Positions 1-8,687 of a DNA stretch of 28,182 nucleotides are shown in pieces (the first letter of the stretch is position 1; the number at the start of each line of letters is the position of its first letter). Source of the stretch: Bacteroidales bacterium (GTDB lineage: Bacteria > Bacteroidota > Bacteroidia > Bacteroidales > UBA7960); assembly GCA_003554665.1 (NCBI GenBank), contig PWGY01000020.1:1-28182 (forward strand). The letters are read 5' to 3'. The translations under genes and the position numbers were made by a program. The notes beneath the pieces were generated by a model. It ran no database searches. It was not told where the DNA came from and saw only the letters and a list, made by a program, of their open reading frames with translations.

Positions 1-542
1 GGAAATGCCCTGAGGATAAATTCAATCAGAAAATGACGGAAATACAGAAAAAGAAAAATGTAAATGGGCACAATGAAAACAATGGTAACCGTGGTGGCGG
101 TGGCAATGACCCCCTGGGTCAATGTGGCCATATTGTCGTACAGGTAGTTGAAGAGCACCCCCTGAATATCATCAAACGATATGGGCACTGCACCTTCAAT
201 ATGCCGGCCGGTAAACTCATTGAAAACGTCAAGCAGTTCGGCCATGCGCCGCTCGAGCATGGACAGCTCATCGGCAAAGCCCAGCAACTGGTTGTAGAAG
301 AAGTAAATAAGCCCGAACAAAAACCCCAGCAGGGCAATAAGACTTAAAAAAGCCGAAAGTATCTTATGAAAACCGCGCCTTTCCAGCCAGGAAGCCATGG
401 GGCTGATCAGTACTGCCAGCAGACCCGAGATCATCAGTGGCACCAGAATTCCTTTGGCGGTGATCATGATGAATACCGTAAGCACCAGTGTTAACAACAC
501 CAGAGGCACTTTAACATACAGGGGAAATTTTTCTTGTTTCAT
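1..542 (-). CDS. AI-2E/PerM family transporter, 5' part (cut by window edge)
   Basis: An uninterrupted minus-strand frame starts at an ATG (complement 540-542) and runs off the left edge, giving about 180 residues. The N-terminus has two hydrophobic helices separated by a loop reading SPMASWLERRGF, then another hydrophobic stretch and an amphipathic region (DELSMLERRMAELLDVF). That order fits the start of the AI-2E/PerM permease family: a 'P-L-x-x-W-L-E-R-R-G' loop after the first two helices, then an extramembrane domain before the later helices. Members export small molecules or act in Na+/H+ exchange. The substrate cannot be read from the sequence, and the name should not be taken as proof of autoinducer transport. 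Usual length is about 350 residues, so roughly half is visible. It lies 101 bases downstream of the amidase gene on the same strand. No exact promoter box was seen in that gap. Confidence 0.75.
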   Translation of the reverse strand, partial: MKQEKFPLYVKVPLVLLTLVLTVFIMITAKGILVPLMISGLLAVLISPMASWLERRGFHKILSAFLSLIALLGFLFGLIYFFYNQLLGFADELSMLERRMAELLDVFNEFTGRHIEGAVPISFDDIQGVLFNYLYDNMATLTQGVIATATTVTIVFIVPIYIFLFLYFRHFLIEFILRAF

Positions 543-643
543 TGCGCTATGTAATCTGGACAGTTACTATTCAGTTCCTCAGAATCATTTTTCGTTGCGT
601 GCCGGAAAAGATATAATGGTTGAACCACCGGACTGTTTTTTAC

Positions 644-2320
644 CTATGATGGGTCAAACAATGGGGGACGTCGGGTATGATGTCCGCTGTATTCCTGCCA
701 GGCCCTTGCCAGTGAAATCATTTTGTCCTCACCATGTAACTGACCCAGGAAGGTAATACTCAGGGGCGACCCGCCTTCGGTAAACCCGTTCGGAGCAGTT
801 ATGGCCGGGTGCCCGGTAAGGTTGGTTACCAGCAACTGATTACCACCATATGAAGGGGTAACAATCACATCGTAATCAGTCATCAGTGCATTCACCTCTT
901 CCACCAGCAATCTTCTGACCCGGTTTGCATTGATATAATCTACGGCCGGGATGAAACGCGACGCCCGGAACAAATTTGGCCAGGCGTTCATGGCCTGATT
1001 AACAAGCAGGGAGTCCCTGCCCGACACGGTCAGTTCGTCAAACGCAGCAGCAGATTCAGCATACAGGATAATCCGCAGGGCGTTCGCCGGCACAAGGAAG
1101 TTCCAGTCAACCTCTTTGAGTTCAATGCCCATGTTGGCCAAATCTGCAAGCACCTGATTATCTTGCTCCGCCCCCGTATAGTCTTCTTCAAAAAATGCGG
1201 CAATATAGCCGACACGCAGTCCGGTTACATCAAGATTCGGATCATAGTTAAAACCCGCATCCACGAGACTTCGATCCTCGCCGTCAGGCCCGTTGATCAC
1301 TTCCAGGACCATAGCACATTCTTCCGCACTCCGGGCAATTGGACCTATTTTATCCATGCTCCAGCTGAGCGCCATGGCTCCGTCCCGGCTCACCCTGCCG
1401 TATGAAGGGCGTAACCCTGTCACGCCACAGCGGGTGGAAGGTGAAACGATACTGCCAAGGGTTTCTGAACCCAAAGCAAAAGGGAGCAAACCTGCCGACA
1501 CAACAGCGGCCGATCCTGCAGATGAACCACTTGACCCGTCGTCCGGATTCCAGGGGCTCCGGGTTTTTCCATCAAACCAGACATCACCCATGGCGAGTGC
1601 TCCAAGAGACAGTTTGGCAGTAAGTACTGCCCCTGCTTCATCGAGCTGCCTGACCACAGAGGCTGTATGATCAATAACCTGATCCTTAAACGGCATGGCT
1701 CCCCATGTGGTTGGATATCCCTCCACGGCGAGCAGGTCTTTCACTCCATAAGGAATCCCGTGAAGTGGCCCGAAATAATTTCCGGCAGCAATTTCACGGT
1801 CAGCAATCCGGGCTTGTTGCAACGCCCGCTCCCTTGTAAGGGTCACAACCCCTTCAATGGTTTCATCATGTTCCTCCAGCCTGTCCAGGAAGAACACAGT
1901 CAGCTCCTCAGAAGTGATCTTCTGATTTTTAAGCAGTATGGCAAGCTCCGGAATGCTGTAATAAGCAAGTTCCTCATGGTTTTCCGGCAAGTAAATGTCA
2001 TCAGGCAACTCCCATGGGATGTCTCCTTTTTGAGCCGGCAACTCAAAGCCCTGAGGCAAAGGATCAAACTCCAGGGCAGAACCCACTGAGTTGTCCAGCC
2101 GGGCCTCACTGATTGCTTCTCCTGACTGGCGATGCAGTCGAACCGTGGGCATCATATTTTCCAGTTCTGTCTGCGAAAAGGAAAAACCCAGCAGTCGTCC
2201 TGCTTCCTTAACCGTATGAAGTGATATATCCTCCATTCTGGCAAAAGAAAAACCGGCCAGAAATGCAAGAACCAACAACCAGGAAATGGTTCGACTGCTT
2301 CCGGATAACATTTTTTTCAT
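644..2320 (-). CDS. Exported amidase-signature family enzyme
   Basis: The 558-residue product belongs to the amidase-signature family, serine hydrolases that cleave C-N amide bonds. The Ser-cisSer-Lys triad is visible: Lys194 in HGIPYGVKDLL, cis-Ser266 in GSSGSSAGSAA and nucleophile Ser290 in GSETLGSIVSP. The block continues with CGVTGLRPSYGRVS and SWSMDKIGP, typical of the family. The classic 'TGGSxRxP' reads TLGSIVSP here, so the Gly before the nucleophile motif and the usual Arg are replaced. The N-terminus (residues 1-27: basic, hydrophobic, then Ala) looks like a Sec signal peptide. Residues 28-115 are an extra region before the catalytic core, so this is probably a periplasmic or secreted enzyme and not GatA of the tRNA amidotransferase. 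The substrate is unknown. It follows atpG on the same strand after 260 bases, so it may have its own promoter. Confidence 0.88.
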   Translation of the reverse strand: MKKMLSGSSRTISWLLVLAFLAGFSFARMEDISLHTVKEAGRLLGFSFSQTELENMMPTVRLHRQSGEAISEARLDNSVGSALEFDPLPQGFELPAQKGDIPWELPDDIYLPENHEELAYYSIPELAILLKNQKITSEELTVFFLDRLEEHDETIEGVVTLTRERALQQARIADREIAAGNYFGPLHGIPYGVKDLLAVEGYPTTWGAMPFKDQVIDHTASVVRQLDEAGAVLTAKLSLGALAMGDVWFDGKTRSPWNPDDGSSGSSAGSAAVVSAGLLPFALGSETLGSIVSPSTRCGVTGLRPSYGRVSRDGAMALSWSMDKIGPIARSAEECAMVLEVINGPDGEDRSLVDAGFNYDPNLDVTGLRVGYIAAFFEEDYTGAEQDNQVLADLANMGIELKEVDWNFLVPANALRIILYAESAAAFDELTVSGRDSLLVNQAMNAWPNLFRASRFIPAVDYINANRVRRLLVEEVNALMTDYDVIVTPSYGGNQLLVTNLTGHPAITAPNGFTEGGSPLSITFLGQLHGEDKMISLARAWQEYSGHHTRRPPLFDPS

Positions 2321-2370
2321 GGCCTGATAAGTTTGTTTTCAGCCTGAGGCCGATGGTACAGTGCTTTTTA

Positions 2371-2390
2371 GCATGAACCGCAATTCATGC
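2371..2390. repeat. Perfect inverted repeat, 7-bp arms, upstream of amidase
   Basis: Arms GCATGAA and TTCATGC flank a 6-base spacer. It lies about 50 bases before the amidase start and about 190 bases after the atpG stop. Neither strand has a run of T directly after the stem, so it does not look like an intrinsic terminator. An operator or an RNA hairpin in the amidase leader are both possible. The rest of the 2321-2580 gap shows no exact TAnnTTTG box and no convincing gene. Confidence 0.4.
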
Positions 2391-2580
2391 TGCAACAAGG
2401 CAAAAATTGCTGCCATAAAGGTATGATTTTTCAATTACTTCCGTGACGGAGAACGATAAACCAGGGGCAAAAGCACCAAGGCATTCCGGGCCCGGATGGC
2501 GGACTTCCGGAAATAATTCAAGCAAAGACATGCCGGAAGCCAGGAAGTTAACAACAAACTGCCACAGAAACAGCTGCAGC

Positions 2581-3465
2581 TTATAGCTTACGGGAGCCAT
2601 CTCCCCCCATAATATCTAACAACTCTTTGGTTACCATACTCTGCCTGACTTTATTGTAACGAAGATTCAAATTTCTGAGCATATCGTCAGCATTGTCAGA
2701 AGCCTTGTGCATGGCCGTCATACGACTTCCGTGTTCGGAAGCGGATGCATCCAGTAAAATGCGGTAACAATTGTAGCTGACATACTGCTCCGTCAGATAG
2801 CTGAGCACATCATCCCGGTCGGGCTCAAGAATGACCTTTCTGTCTTCTTTCCAATCCTGTCTTGTTTTACCGCTCAACCGCTTAACGGACAAAGGAAGAA
2901 ATTGCTCGGTGATTATATCATGCGTCACTGCATTTACGAAACGGTTGTATACCACCATTACTCTTGCAAAAGATTCTTTCAGATAAAGATCCGTAACCTG
3001 CCTTGCAAATCGATCCGACGACAGATAGTTGATTTTTTGCATAACCTCACCATCAATGGATTCCACATCAAACGCTCTTTGCTGAAAATAACGGGCCGGC
3101 TTTTTCCCGAGCACCATCAACCTGACCCTGTAACCTTTCTCCTGAAGTTCATTCATCTGTTTCAGTGTCTCCCTGATCACCATCAGGTTATAGGTGCCGC
3201 AGAGGCCTTTGTCGGACCCCACGCAGATCAATAACACCGACCTGGCTGCTCCTGGCCGCATGACTGGATGCCTGTGGAGCGAAGAAAGACGCAGGACCAC
3301 CTCGCCCAATACCTGACCCAATCTTTCTACATAGTCGCGGAGGCTAAGCATGCGACCCTGCACACCACGCAATTTGGATGCAGCCACAAGCTTCATGGAT
3401 CCGGTCACTTTCCTGGTCGACCGAATGGTAGCGATCCGGGTACGCAGCTCCTTCAAACTGGCCAT
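2581..3465 (-). CDS. atpG: ATP synthase F1 subunit gamma
   Basis: The 294-residue product is the rotating central stalk of the F1 sector. The N-terminal helix begins MASLKELRTRIATIRSTRKV and carries the TGSMKLVAASKLR motif. The C-terminal helix carries NLNLRYNKVRQSMVTKELLD, the other half of the antiparallel coiled coil that turns inside the alpha3beta3 ring. The Rossmann-like middle domain (VLLICVGSDKGLCGTYN) is present. Length is normal for Bacteroidota. It is the last atp gene of the operon here, 28 bases after atpA. In many bacteria atpD and atpC follow, but here the next gene is an amidase, so beta and epsilon must be encoded elsewhere. Confidence 0.97.
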   Translation of the reverse strand: MASLKELRTRIATIRSTRKVTGSMKLVAASKLRGVQGRMLSLRDYVERLGQVLGEVVLRLSSLHRHPVMRPGAARSVLLICVGSDKGLCGTYNLMVIRETLKQMNELQEKGYRVRLMVLGKKPARYFQQRAFDVESIDGEVMQKINYLSSDRFARQVTDLYLKESFARVMVVYNRFVNAVTHDIITEQFLPLSVKRLSGKTRQDWKEDRKVILEPDRDDVLSYLTEQYVSYNCYRILLDASASEHGSRMTAMHKASDNADDMLRNLNLRYNKVRQSMVTKELLDIMGGDGSRKL

Positions 3466-3493
3466 AACTTTCAGGTATTGTCTTTTTCTGTTT

Positions 3494-5122
3494 TTAAGCT
3501 AAAGCTTCTCCGGCTGCATGGCCGGATTCACCTTGCTGCAGTGAAAGCATCCCTTTCTTTACCACTGTTACCGCTTCTCTGAGAGCCATTTCACCGTCCT
3601 TGTCCAGCACATCCTTTTCCAGTTGATCAAGGAGGTCTGAATACTTTTCATTCAAAAGGGCAATGAGTTCTTTTTCAAATTCTTCAACTTTTTCAACAGG
3701 AATGTCCATCATCAACCCCTTTGTGCCGCAAAACAACACGGCAATTTGCTCTGATACAGGCATCGGGGCGAACTGAACCTGTTTCAGCACACGAACATTC
3801 CTGGCCCCTTTATCAAGAATACGTCTTGTCTCCGGATCCAGGTCAGTACCGAAACGGGCAAAAGCCTCCAATTCCCTGTACTGGGCCTGATCAATTTTCA
3901 GGGTGCCCGCAACTCTTTTCATGGTTTTCATTTGGGCATTCCCCCCCACACGGCTGACTGAAACCCCCACATTGACAGCAGGACGGATGCCTGCATTGAA
4001 GAGATGCGCTTCGAGGAAGATCTGACCATCGGTAATGGAAATCACATTGGTCAGGATGTATGCCGAAACATCTCCTGCCTGTGACTCAACGATCGGCATT
4101 GCAGTCAGTGATCCCCCTCCTTTAACCAAAGAACTGACAGATTCAGGGATGTCATTCATCTCTTTGGCAATTTCATCTGAAGCAATGATCTTCGAGGCAC
4201 GCTCAAGCAGCCTGGAGTGCAGGTAGAAAATATCACCCGGAAAAGCATCCCGGCCGGGAGGGCGACGCAGCAAAAGGGAAACCTCCCTGTAAGATACCGC
4301 CTGTTTTGAAAGATCGTCAAATACTACCAGCGCATGCCGCCCCGTATCACGGTAGAACTCGCCGATTGCCATGCCGGCAAACGGGGCGTAAAACTGCATG
4401 GCAGCAGGATCGCTGGCTGTAGCTGAAACCACCACCGTATAGTCCATGGCCCCGTGATGCTTCAGGTAATTCACCGTATTGACCACCGATGACCCTTTTT
4501 GCCCGATGGCAACGTAAATACAATAAACCGGCTCCCCTTTCTCATAAAAACGGCGCTGGTTGATAATGGCATCCAGGGCCAGGGCTGTTTTCCCGGTCTG
4601 CCGGTCACCAATGATCAGCTCCCGTTGCCCCCGACCTATTGGAATCATAGCGTCTATGGCCTTGATTCCGGTCTGCAGGGGTTCATTTACCGGTTGACGG
4701 TAAATCACCTCGGGTGCCCGGCGCTCCAGGGGCATCTCAAAAAAAGGACCCTCAAGTTCCCCTTCACCGTCTATGGGTTCGCCAAGGGTATTCACCACCC
4801 TTCCTTTCATTGATTCTGCGGTTTTTACGGAAACGATCCTACCAGTGCGTTTCACCACATCTCCCTCCCTGAGTCCCCGTGAATCACCCAGAAGGACCAC
4901 TCCGGCATTGTCTTCCTCAAGATTGAGCACCACGCCTGTAAGCCCTGAATCATTGCAGGCAACCATCTCACCCGACCAGGCATTGGCCAAACCGTATACA
5001 CGTGCAATCCCGTCACCGACCTGAAGTACGATCCCGGTTTCCTCCAGTTCCGTTTCCATGGTAAAGCCGGCCATTTCCTGCCGCAATATGGCCGATATCT
5101 CAGAGGGTTTTATTTCAGTCAT
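3494..5122 (-). CDS. atpA: ATP synthase F1 subunit alpha
   Basis: The 542-residue product is the non-catalytic nucleotide-binding subunit of the F1 hexamer. It has the beta-barrel N-terminal domain (about residues 25-95), the P-loop GDRQTGKT at residues 172-179, the Walker B strand [11 protein letters not shown], and the SVSRVGG segment holding the arginine that reaches into the beta catalytic site. The C-terminal helical domain follows. At 542 residues it is somewhat longer than the 500-525 usual in other phyla, the extra lying in the C-terminal tail (after [14 protein letters not shown]). The start codon lies inside the end of atpH (8-base ATGACTGA overlap), which fixes this start and suggests translational coupling. 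Confidence 0.98.
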   Translation of the reverse strand: MTEIKPSEISAILRQEMAGFTMETELEETGIVLQVGDGIARVYGLANAWSGEMVACNDSGLTGVVLNLEEDNAGVVLLGDSRGLREGDVVKRTGRIVSVKTAESMKGRVVNTLGEPIDGEGELEGPFFEMPLERRAPEVIYRQPVNEPLQTGIKAIDAMIPIGRGQRELIIGDRQTGKTALALDAIINQRRFYEKGEPVYCIYVAIGQKGSSVVNTVNYLKHHGAMDYTVVVSATASDPAAMQFYAPFAGMAIGEFYRDTGRHALVVFDDLSKQAVSYREVSLLLRRPPGRDAFPGDIFYLHSRLLERASKIIASDEIAKEMNDIPESVSSLVKGGGSLTAMPIVESQAGDVSAYILTNVISITDGQIFLEAHLFNAGIRPAVNVGVSVSRVGGNAQMKTMKRVAGTLKIDQAQYRELEAFARFGTDLDPETRRILDKGARNVRVLKQVQFAPMPVSEQIAVLFCGTKGLMMDIPVEKVEEFEKELIALLNEKYSDLLDQLEKDVLDKDGEMALREAVTVVKKGMLSLQQGESGHAAGEALA

Positions 5123-5678
5123 ATGGATGCGATTTTTTCAGCCCCAGGTGTTTTTTTACCTGGTTAAGCCTGTTTCTGACACTGGTATCGTAGCGCTTTT
5201 CACCCAGAAACAAGATAAAGCCGCCAACAATTCCGGGGTCAATTGATTCTTCAAATTCGATGTTATAGGGTGTGAGTTTTTTTGCAGCCGCCAGTGCCTC
5301 TTCCCTCAGGTTCTCATCCAGTGGTTGGGCAGTAATGATCCTGACAGTCTCAATACCCAGATGCCTTTTATACACCTCCCGATACGCAGAAGCAGTGCCC
5401 CCCAGAATGTTGCCCCTCTGCTTCCTTACAATGATGAGTATAAACTGAAGAATCAACGGTTCAATCCGCCCCTCAAACAATCGCCTGATTATATTTTGCT
5501 TTTTACCAACGCGAACCACGGGGCTTTTAAGACTGATGGACAGTTCTTTATGCCCATTTAAAACCACATCCACCAGTTTCATGTCCGCGTATGACTGCTC
5601 CAGCATCCCGTTATCTTCAGCAAGTAGCAACAAAGCCCTGGCATAGCGTTTATACAAAATCTGGCTTTCCGGATACAT
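5115..5678 (-). CDS. atpH: ATP synthase F1 subunit delta (OSCP)
   Basis: This 187-residue delta/OSCP subunit holds the peripheral stalk to the top of F1. The N-terminal helical domain ([16 protein letters not shown]) and the C-terminal region with [25 protein letters not shown] match the family, in which the 'xGGxxxxxGxxxxDxSxxxxL' segment is the most conserved part. It sits between atpF (24-base gap) and atpA (8-base overlap), the standard order. Length is normal. Confidence 0.95.
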   Translation of the reverse strand: MYPESQILYKRYARALLLLAEDNGMLEQSYADMKLVDVVLNGHKELSISLKSPVVRVGKKQNIIRRLFEGRIEPLILQFILIIVRKQRGNILGGTASAYREVYKRHLGIETVRIITAQPLDENLREEALAAAKKLTPYNIEFEESIDPGIVGGFILFLGEKRYDTSVRNRLNQVKKHLGLKKSHPYD

Positions 5679-5702
5679 TCGAATTTATGTTTGCGCGTAC
5701 AG

Positions 5703-6197
5703 TTAATTCACAGCCACTTCATCCAGCAACTTTCTAACGTAAATGGTATTCCGCTGTTTATCACTGAATTCCTCTTTAAGAATTTTTTCCGCCAACTCAA
5801 CAGAAAGGGCTGAAAGCTGATCCTTTATCTCCTGCATGGCCTCTTTTTTGTATTTATTCACCATCTCCTCCGCACTTTCAGCCAATATACGTGTTTCCTC
5901 ACGAGCATTCTCCCTTGCATCCTCAAGAATGCGTGTTGCATCCTTTTCAGCACGTGCAATAATCATCTCCCGCTCCTTCTCAGCCTCAGCAAGCTTCTCA
6001 GTCTTCACAGCAGCCAGCTGCGTCATTTCAAATTCAATTCTTCTGGCGTCTTTAAAGGATTTGGCCAATAGCTGCTCCCTGTCATACAGCACTTCAAGGA
6101 TGGGCTTCCATGCATATTTTCGCAAAATATACAACACACACCCAAATGCTACCGTCATCCAGAAAATCAGACCCAGGCTGGGCATCAACAGTTCCAT
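5703..6197 (-). CDS. atpF: ATP synthase F0 subunit b
   Basis: This 164-residue peripheral-stalk subunit has one N-terminal membrane helix (about residues 5-26, LMPSLGLIFWMTVAFGCVLYIL) followed by a long, highly charged helix rich in Glu, Lys and Ala (about residues 35-150), the dimeric right-handed coiled coil of subunit b. Primary sequence is poorly conserved in this family, so architecture and operon position carry the call. The 112-base spacer between atpE and atpF is the longest gap inside the atp cluster; I see only weak stem potential in it and no ORF. Confidence 0.95.
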   Translation of the reverse strand: MELLMPSLGLIFWMTVAFGCVLYILRKYAWKPILEVLYDREQLLAKSFKDARRIEFEMTQLAAVKTEKLAEAEKEREMIIARAEKDATRILEDARENAREETRILAESAEEMVNKYKKEAMQEIKDQLSALSVELAEKILKEEFSDKQRNTIYVRKLLDEVAVN

Positions 6198-6309
6198 AAT
6201 TCCGTTATTTTAAAGGTTTTAACTAACCCGGCAGCCAGCCACGGTATACACAAGGCAGATCCGCGCAGGTTTAGCCGGTTATTTCAACTGCCTGAAACAA
6301 CTTTCGTCA

Positions 6310-6570
6310 CTATACAAACAGCGTAAGAAGCACAATCACCAGGGCAAAAAAGGTAACCCCCTCAATCAGGGCAGCGGCTACCACCATGGACGATCGCAGG
6401 TCATTGCCTGCCTCGGGCTGCCTGGCAATATTGTCAATGGCACTCCGGGCAATTGAGGAAATTCCATAGGCTGCACCAAAGACAGCAATCACACCCGTCA
6501 GGGCAGCACCCAGTTTCATCCACTCATGGGCAATATCAACTGAATTGAGCAATACGAACAATGAATCCAT
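6310..6570 (-). CDS. atpE: ATP synthase F0 subunit c
   Basis: This 86-residue two-helix hairpin forms the rotor ring. The polar loop has the invariant ARQPEA (residues 49-54). The ion-carrying carboxylate is Glu70 in AALIEGVTFF. Aligned by hand to the Na+-binding Ilyobacter c subunit at the RQPEA loop, the Gln32 position is Ile37 and the Ser66/Thr67 positions are Gly71/Val72, so the Na+ ligands are missing and H+ coupling is expected. Helix 1 has Gly/Ala spacing looser than the classic GxGxGxG run. It lies 27 bases after atpB. Confidence 0.97.
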   Translation of the reverse strand: MDSLFVLLNSVDIAHEWMKLGAALTGVIAVFGAAYGISSIARSAIDNIARQPEAGNDLRSSMVVAAALIEGVTFFALVIVLLTLFV

Positions 6571-6597
6571 AATAGTTTGGTATTGGTTTAAAAAAGG

Positions 6598-7779
6598 TCA
6601 ATGACTGCCTTTTGGAACAGCCATACCGAAAAAGAACGCACTAAACAGGGTAAAAATATACGCCTGCAGAAAAGCAACCAGAATTTTTAAGAAATTCAGA
6701 AAAACCAGAAACAGGACACTCACTGGCGCAATGACGTAACCCATAAAAAGGCTTACTGAACCCAACACAAAAATCAGTGAGGTAAGGCTGAGTATCACCA
6801 TATGCCCGGCCGTCATATTGGCAAACAACCTGATCATTAACACAAATGGTTTAATCAGAGCCCCGGCAATTTCAATGACAGGCATAATTGGAACCGGAAA
6901 TTTCAAAAAGATGGGCACCCCTGGCATATTAAACATATGCTTCCAGTACTCCCTGTTGGCAAACCAGTGCGTGGTAAAGAAAGTGAACATGGCAAGCACA
7001 AAGGTTACGCTAATATTTCCCGTCACATTGGAACCTCCGGGAAACACCGGAACAAGCCCCATCAGGTTATTCAAAAAGATAAAGAAAAAGACAGTAAGCA
7101 AATAGGGCATAAAACGATGATAATCCGGACCGATAGCCAGAATGGCAATCTGGTCACGCACAAACACAATCAGGGGTTCAAAAAACGCAGGAAGCCCTTT
7201 TGGGGTTGCATGCACCCCTCCCTTTTGGTAACGGCGTCCGATACTTATAAAAAGAAAACATATCAGAGCGGAAGCAATAAAAATGGATGCCACATTTTTG
7301 GTAATGGAAAAATCGTAAATGGTTGACGCCTCAGGATCAGGGGTTACACCATCTTCCCCAACCTTTACAATCCTCCCCTTGGAGGGTCCCTCAGCTGCAA
7401 TGCCAAAACCCCTGTAAACACCATTGCCCGAGGTCAGGCGGCTGCTGGAAAACACAAAGAATTGTTTCTCGTAAATCAGAATTACCGGCAAAGGAATCGA
7501 AACATTGTACCCGCGAATATCGAACAAATCCCAACCGTATGTATCCAGCACATGGTCTACGATTACCTTCCTGGCATCGAATGCGGGGGCACTGAGCTCA
7601 GCATCGTCAATTTCATCACCCACCACCAGCGAAAGTTCTGTATCGTCCCGGGCGGTTTCAAATCCGGGCTCATCCATCCCAAATGCCAGCTGGGTCAAGG
7701 AAATGCACAAAACTGTCAGGACAAAAAAAGAGGTGACAATCGGGCAAAGTCCAGCCTTTTCCTTACCTGCGGTTTTCAT
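6598..7779 (-). CDS. atpB: ATP synthase F0 subunit a, with long exported N-terminus
   Basis: This is the F0 stator subunit that carries the proton half-channels. The essential arginine lies in MIRLFANMTAGHM, the counterpart of the Arg210 helix in E. coli. At least five membrane helices follow residue 150. The first 140 or so residues are an extension: a signal-like helix (VTSFFVLTVLCISLTQLAFG), an acidic segment and a folded-looking region, as is usual for Bacteroidota AtpB (about 350-400 residues against about 270 in E. coli). I chose the ATG at 7777-7779 (393 residues), which has AAAAGGA about 8 bases upstream and directly yields the basic start of a signal peptide; the frame extends to an ATG at 7806. 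The 63-base gap to the upstream gene shows no clear promoter box. Confidence 0.95.
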   Translation of the reverse strand: MKTAGKEKAGLCPIVTSFFVLTVLCISLTQLAFGMDEPGFETARDDTELSLVVGDEIDDAELSAPAFDARKVIVDHVLDTYGWDLFDIRGYNVSIPLPVILIYEKQFFVFSSSRLTSGNGVYRGFGIAAEGPSKGRIVKVGEDGVTPDPEASTIYDFSITKNVASIFIASALICFLFISIGRRYQKGGVHATPKGLPAFFEPLIVFVRDQIAILAIGPDYHRFMPYLLTVFFFIFLNNLMGLVPVFPGGSNVTGNISVTFVLAMFTFFTTHWFANREYWKHMFNMPGVPIFLKFPVPIMPVIEIAGALIKPFVLMIRLFANMTAGHMVILSLTSLIFVLGSVSLFMGYVIAPVSVLFLVFLNFLKILVAFLQAYIFTLFSAFFFGMAVPKGSH

Positions 7780-7842
7780 GAGCACATCCTTTTGGTGAAG
7801 GCACACCCCCCTTTGCGTTGAATCACTGATTACACACCTGAT

Positions 7843-8220
7843 TTATGAATTTCTCAGATCATGGTACAGGTACACAACTTCAAATATTGTAAACGCAAAA
7901 TAGAAAACAAAAAATGTGACAATAAAAGCAAGGGCATCTTCCGGAAATGCAAATGCATACAACACAATGGTCAACAGATAAATGATAAACCTGAAAACCG
8001 TAACCGCCAGATACACGTCAGTGAATAGGCGGCCTGATCTAACTCCCGGAAAATGAACAATATATTTGGATAATAATACAAGCAGGTAGAAAAAGGGCAC
8101 ATACGCCCAGAAAACATCAGATACCCATTCAACAGGAGCCAGCCATGCAAAAAGCAGGTATACCAGCAAAAGCAATACTGCATAAATGGTTAACTGCTTT
8201 GCAAACCGGCGGATGTTCAT
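7843..8220 (-). CDS. Four-helix membrane protein in the atpI position
   Basis: The 125-residue product is almost wholly hydrophobic, with four predicted membrane helices (about residues 9-28, 37-55, 69-92 and 97-117) and short basic loops such as SKYIVHFPGVRSGR. It lies between bactofilin and atpB, where other bacteria have atpI/atpZ, proteins that help c-ring assembly or bring Mg2+. Similar short proteins occur at this spot in Bacteroidota atp operons. I see no clear AtpI sequence signature, so an ATP-synthase assembly role is inferred from position and topology only. Its start overlaps the bactofilin stop as ATGA (8217-8220), indicating coupled translation. Confidence 0.8.
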   Translation of the reverse strand: MNIRRFAKQLTIYAVLLLLVYLLFAWLAPVEWVSDVFWAYVPFFYLLVLLSKYIVHFPGVRSGRLFTDVYLAVTVFRFIIYLLTIVLYAFAFPEDALAFIVTFFVFYFAFTIFEVVYLYHDLRNS

Positions 8221-8621
8221 TTTGTTTTCTCTGTTTTAGCCTGCGGGGTTTCCCTGTCCATGGAACAGGTACCGGAAAATTTCGCCCCGGGTTCAATGGA
8301 CAGCCTGTTGGTAATAATATCACCGAGAAAAGTAGCGGAAGCTTTCAGTGTCAATAACTCAGACACATCTGCCTTACCCTGCACCCTTCCCGAAAAATCG
8401 GCATTTTTACAAAAGATGTCTCCTTCAACCGTTCCGGTATCCCCGATCACGATCTTCCCTTCAGAATGAACTTCCCCGATGATTTTACCATCAATCCTGA
8501 CATCTCCCTTGGACTGGATCTCCCCTTTAATTACCGTTCCTTTACCAACCAGATTTATTGCTGTGTGATCAGGTTCTTGTTGTCTTGCCATGCTGTTACT
8601 CCTATTAAAAAAATTAAACAT
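8217..8621 (-). CDS. Bactofilin (polymer-forming cytoskeletal protein)
   Basis: The 134-residue product has the bactofilin core: short beta repeats with glycine turns such as LVGKGTVIKGEI, KGDVRIDGKIIGEV, GKIVIGDTGTVEGDI, GRVQGKADV and ATFLGDIITNRLSIEPGAKFSG, forming a compact right-handed beta-helix (about residues 22-115). Polar tails lie at both ends. Bactofilins polymerise without nucleotide and scaffold cell-wall enzymes or localise proteins. Two starts are possible: 8621 (MFNFFNRSNS..., the residue pattern often seen in this family) and the ATG at 8589-8591, which has AGGAG seven bases upstream, a rare good Shine-Dalgarno in this window. It leads the atp operon, with a -7 box 33 bases before the upstream start. 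Confidence 0.93.
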   Translation of the reverse strand: MFNFFNRSNSMARQQEPDHTAINLVGKGTVIKGEIQSKGDVRIDGKIIGEVHSEGKIVIGDTGTVEGDIFCKNADFSGRVQGKADVSELLTLKASATFLGDIITNRLSIEPGAKFSGTCSMDRETPQAKTEKTK

Positions 8622-8630
8622 TATTTCCTA

Positions 8631-8640
8631 CGCATATGCG
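8631..8640. repeat. 10-bp palindrome in the bactofilin leader
   Basis: CGCATATGCG is a perfect palindrome lying between the -7 box at 8654-8661 and the bactofilin start. Its position near the expected transcription start would suit an operator, but a 10-bp palindrome alone is weak evidence. Confidence 0.25.
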
Positions 8641-8653
8641 CAATACGTTTCAA

Positions 8654-8661
8654 CAAATGTA
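8654..8661 (-). promoter_or_regulatory. Bacteroidota -7 box (TACATTTG) for bactofilin-atp operon
   Basis: The minus strand reads TACATTTG, an exact match to TAnnTTTG, in the 66-base gap between the porW-like gene and bactofilin. Transcription would start about 5-7 bases on and drive the bactofilin-atp operon. No convincing -33 TTTG is seen at the normal distance. Confidence 0.5.
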
Positions 8662-8687
8662 AGAAAAAAGTACGCCAGTTTTTGCTG

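Noticed and set aside
644..2320. Naming the amidase gatA
   Set aside because: It has a signal peptide and an N-terminal extension, no gatB/gatC neighbours, and a different nucleophile motif.
2385..2600. A 71-codon minus-strand ORF in the gap after atpG
   Set aside because: It overlaps the end of atpG out of frame, has no family features or promoter, and its content looks like ordinary spacer DNA.
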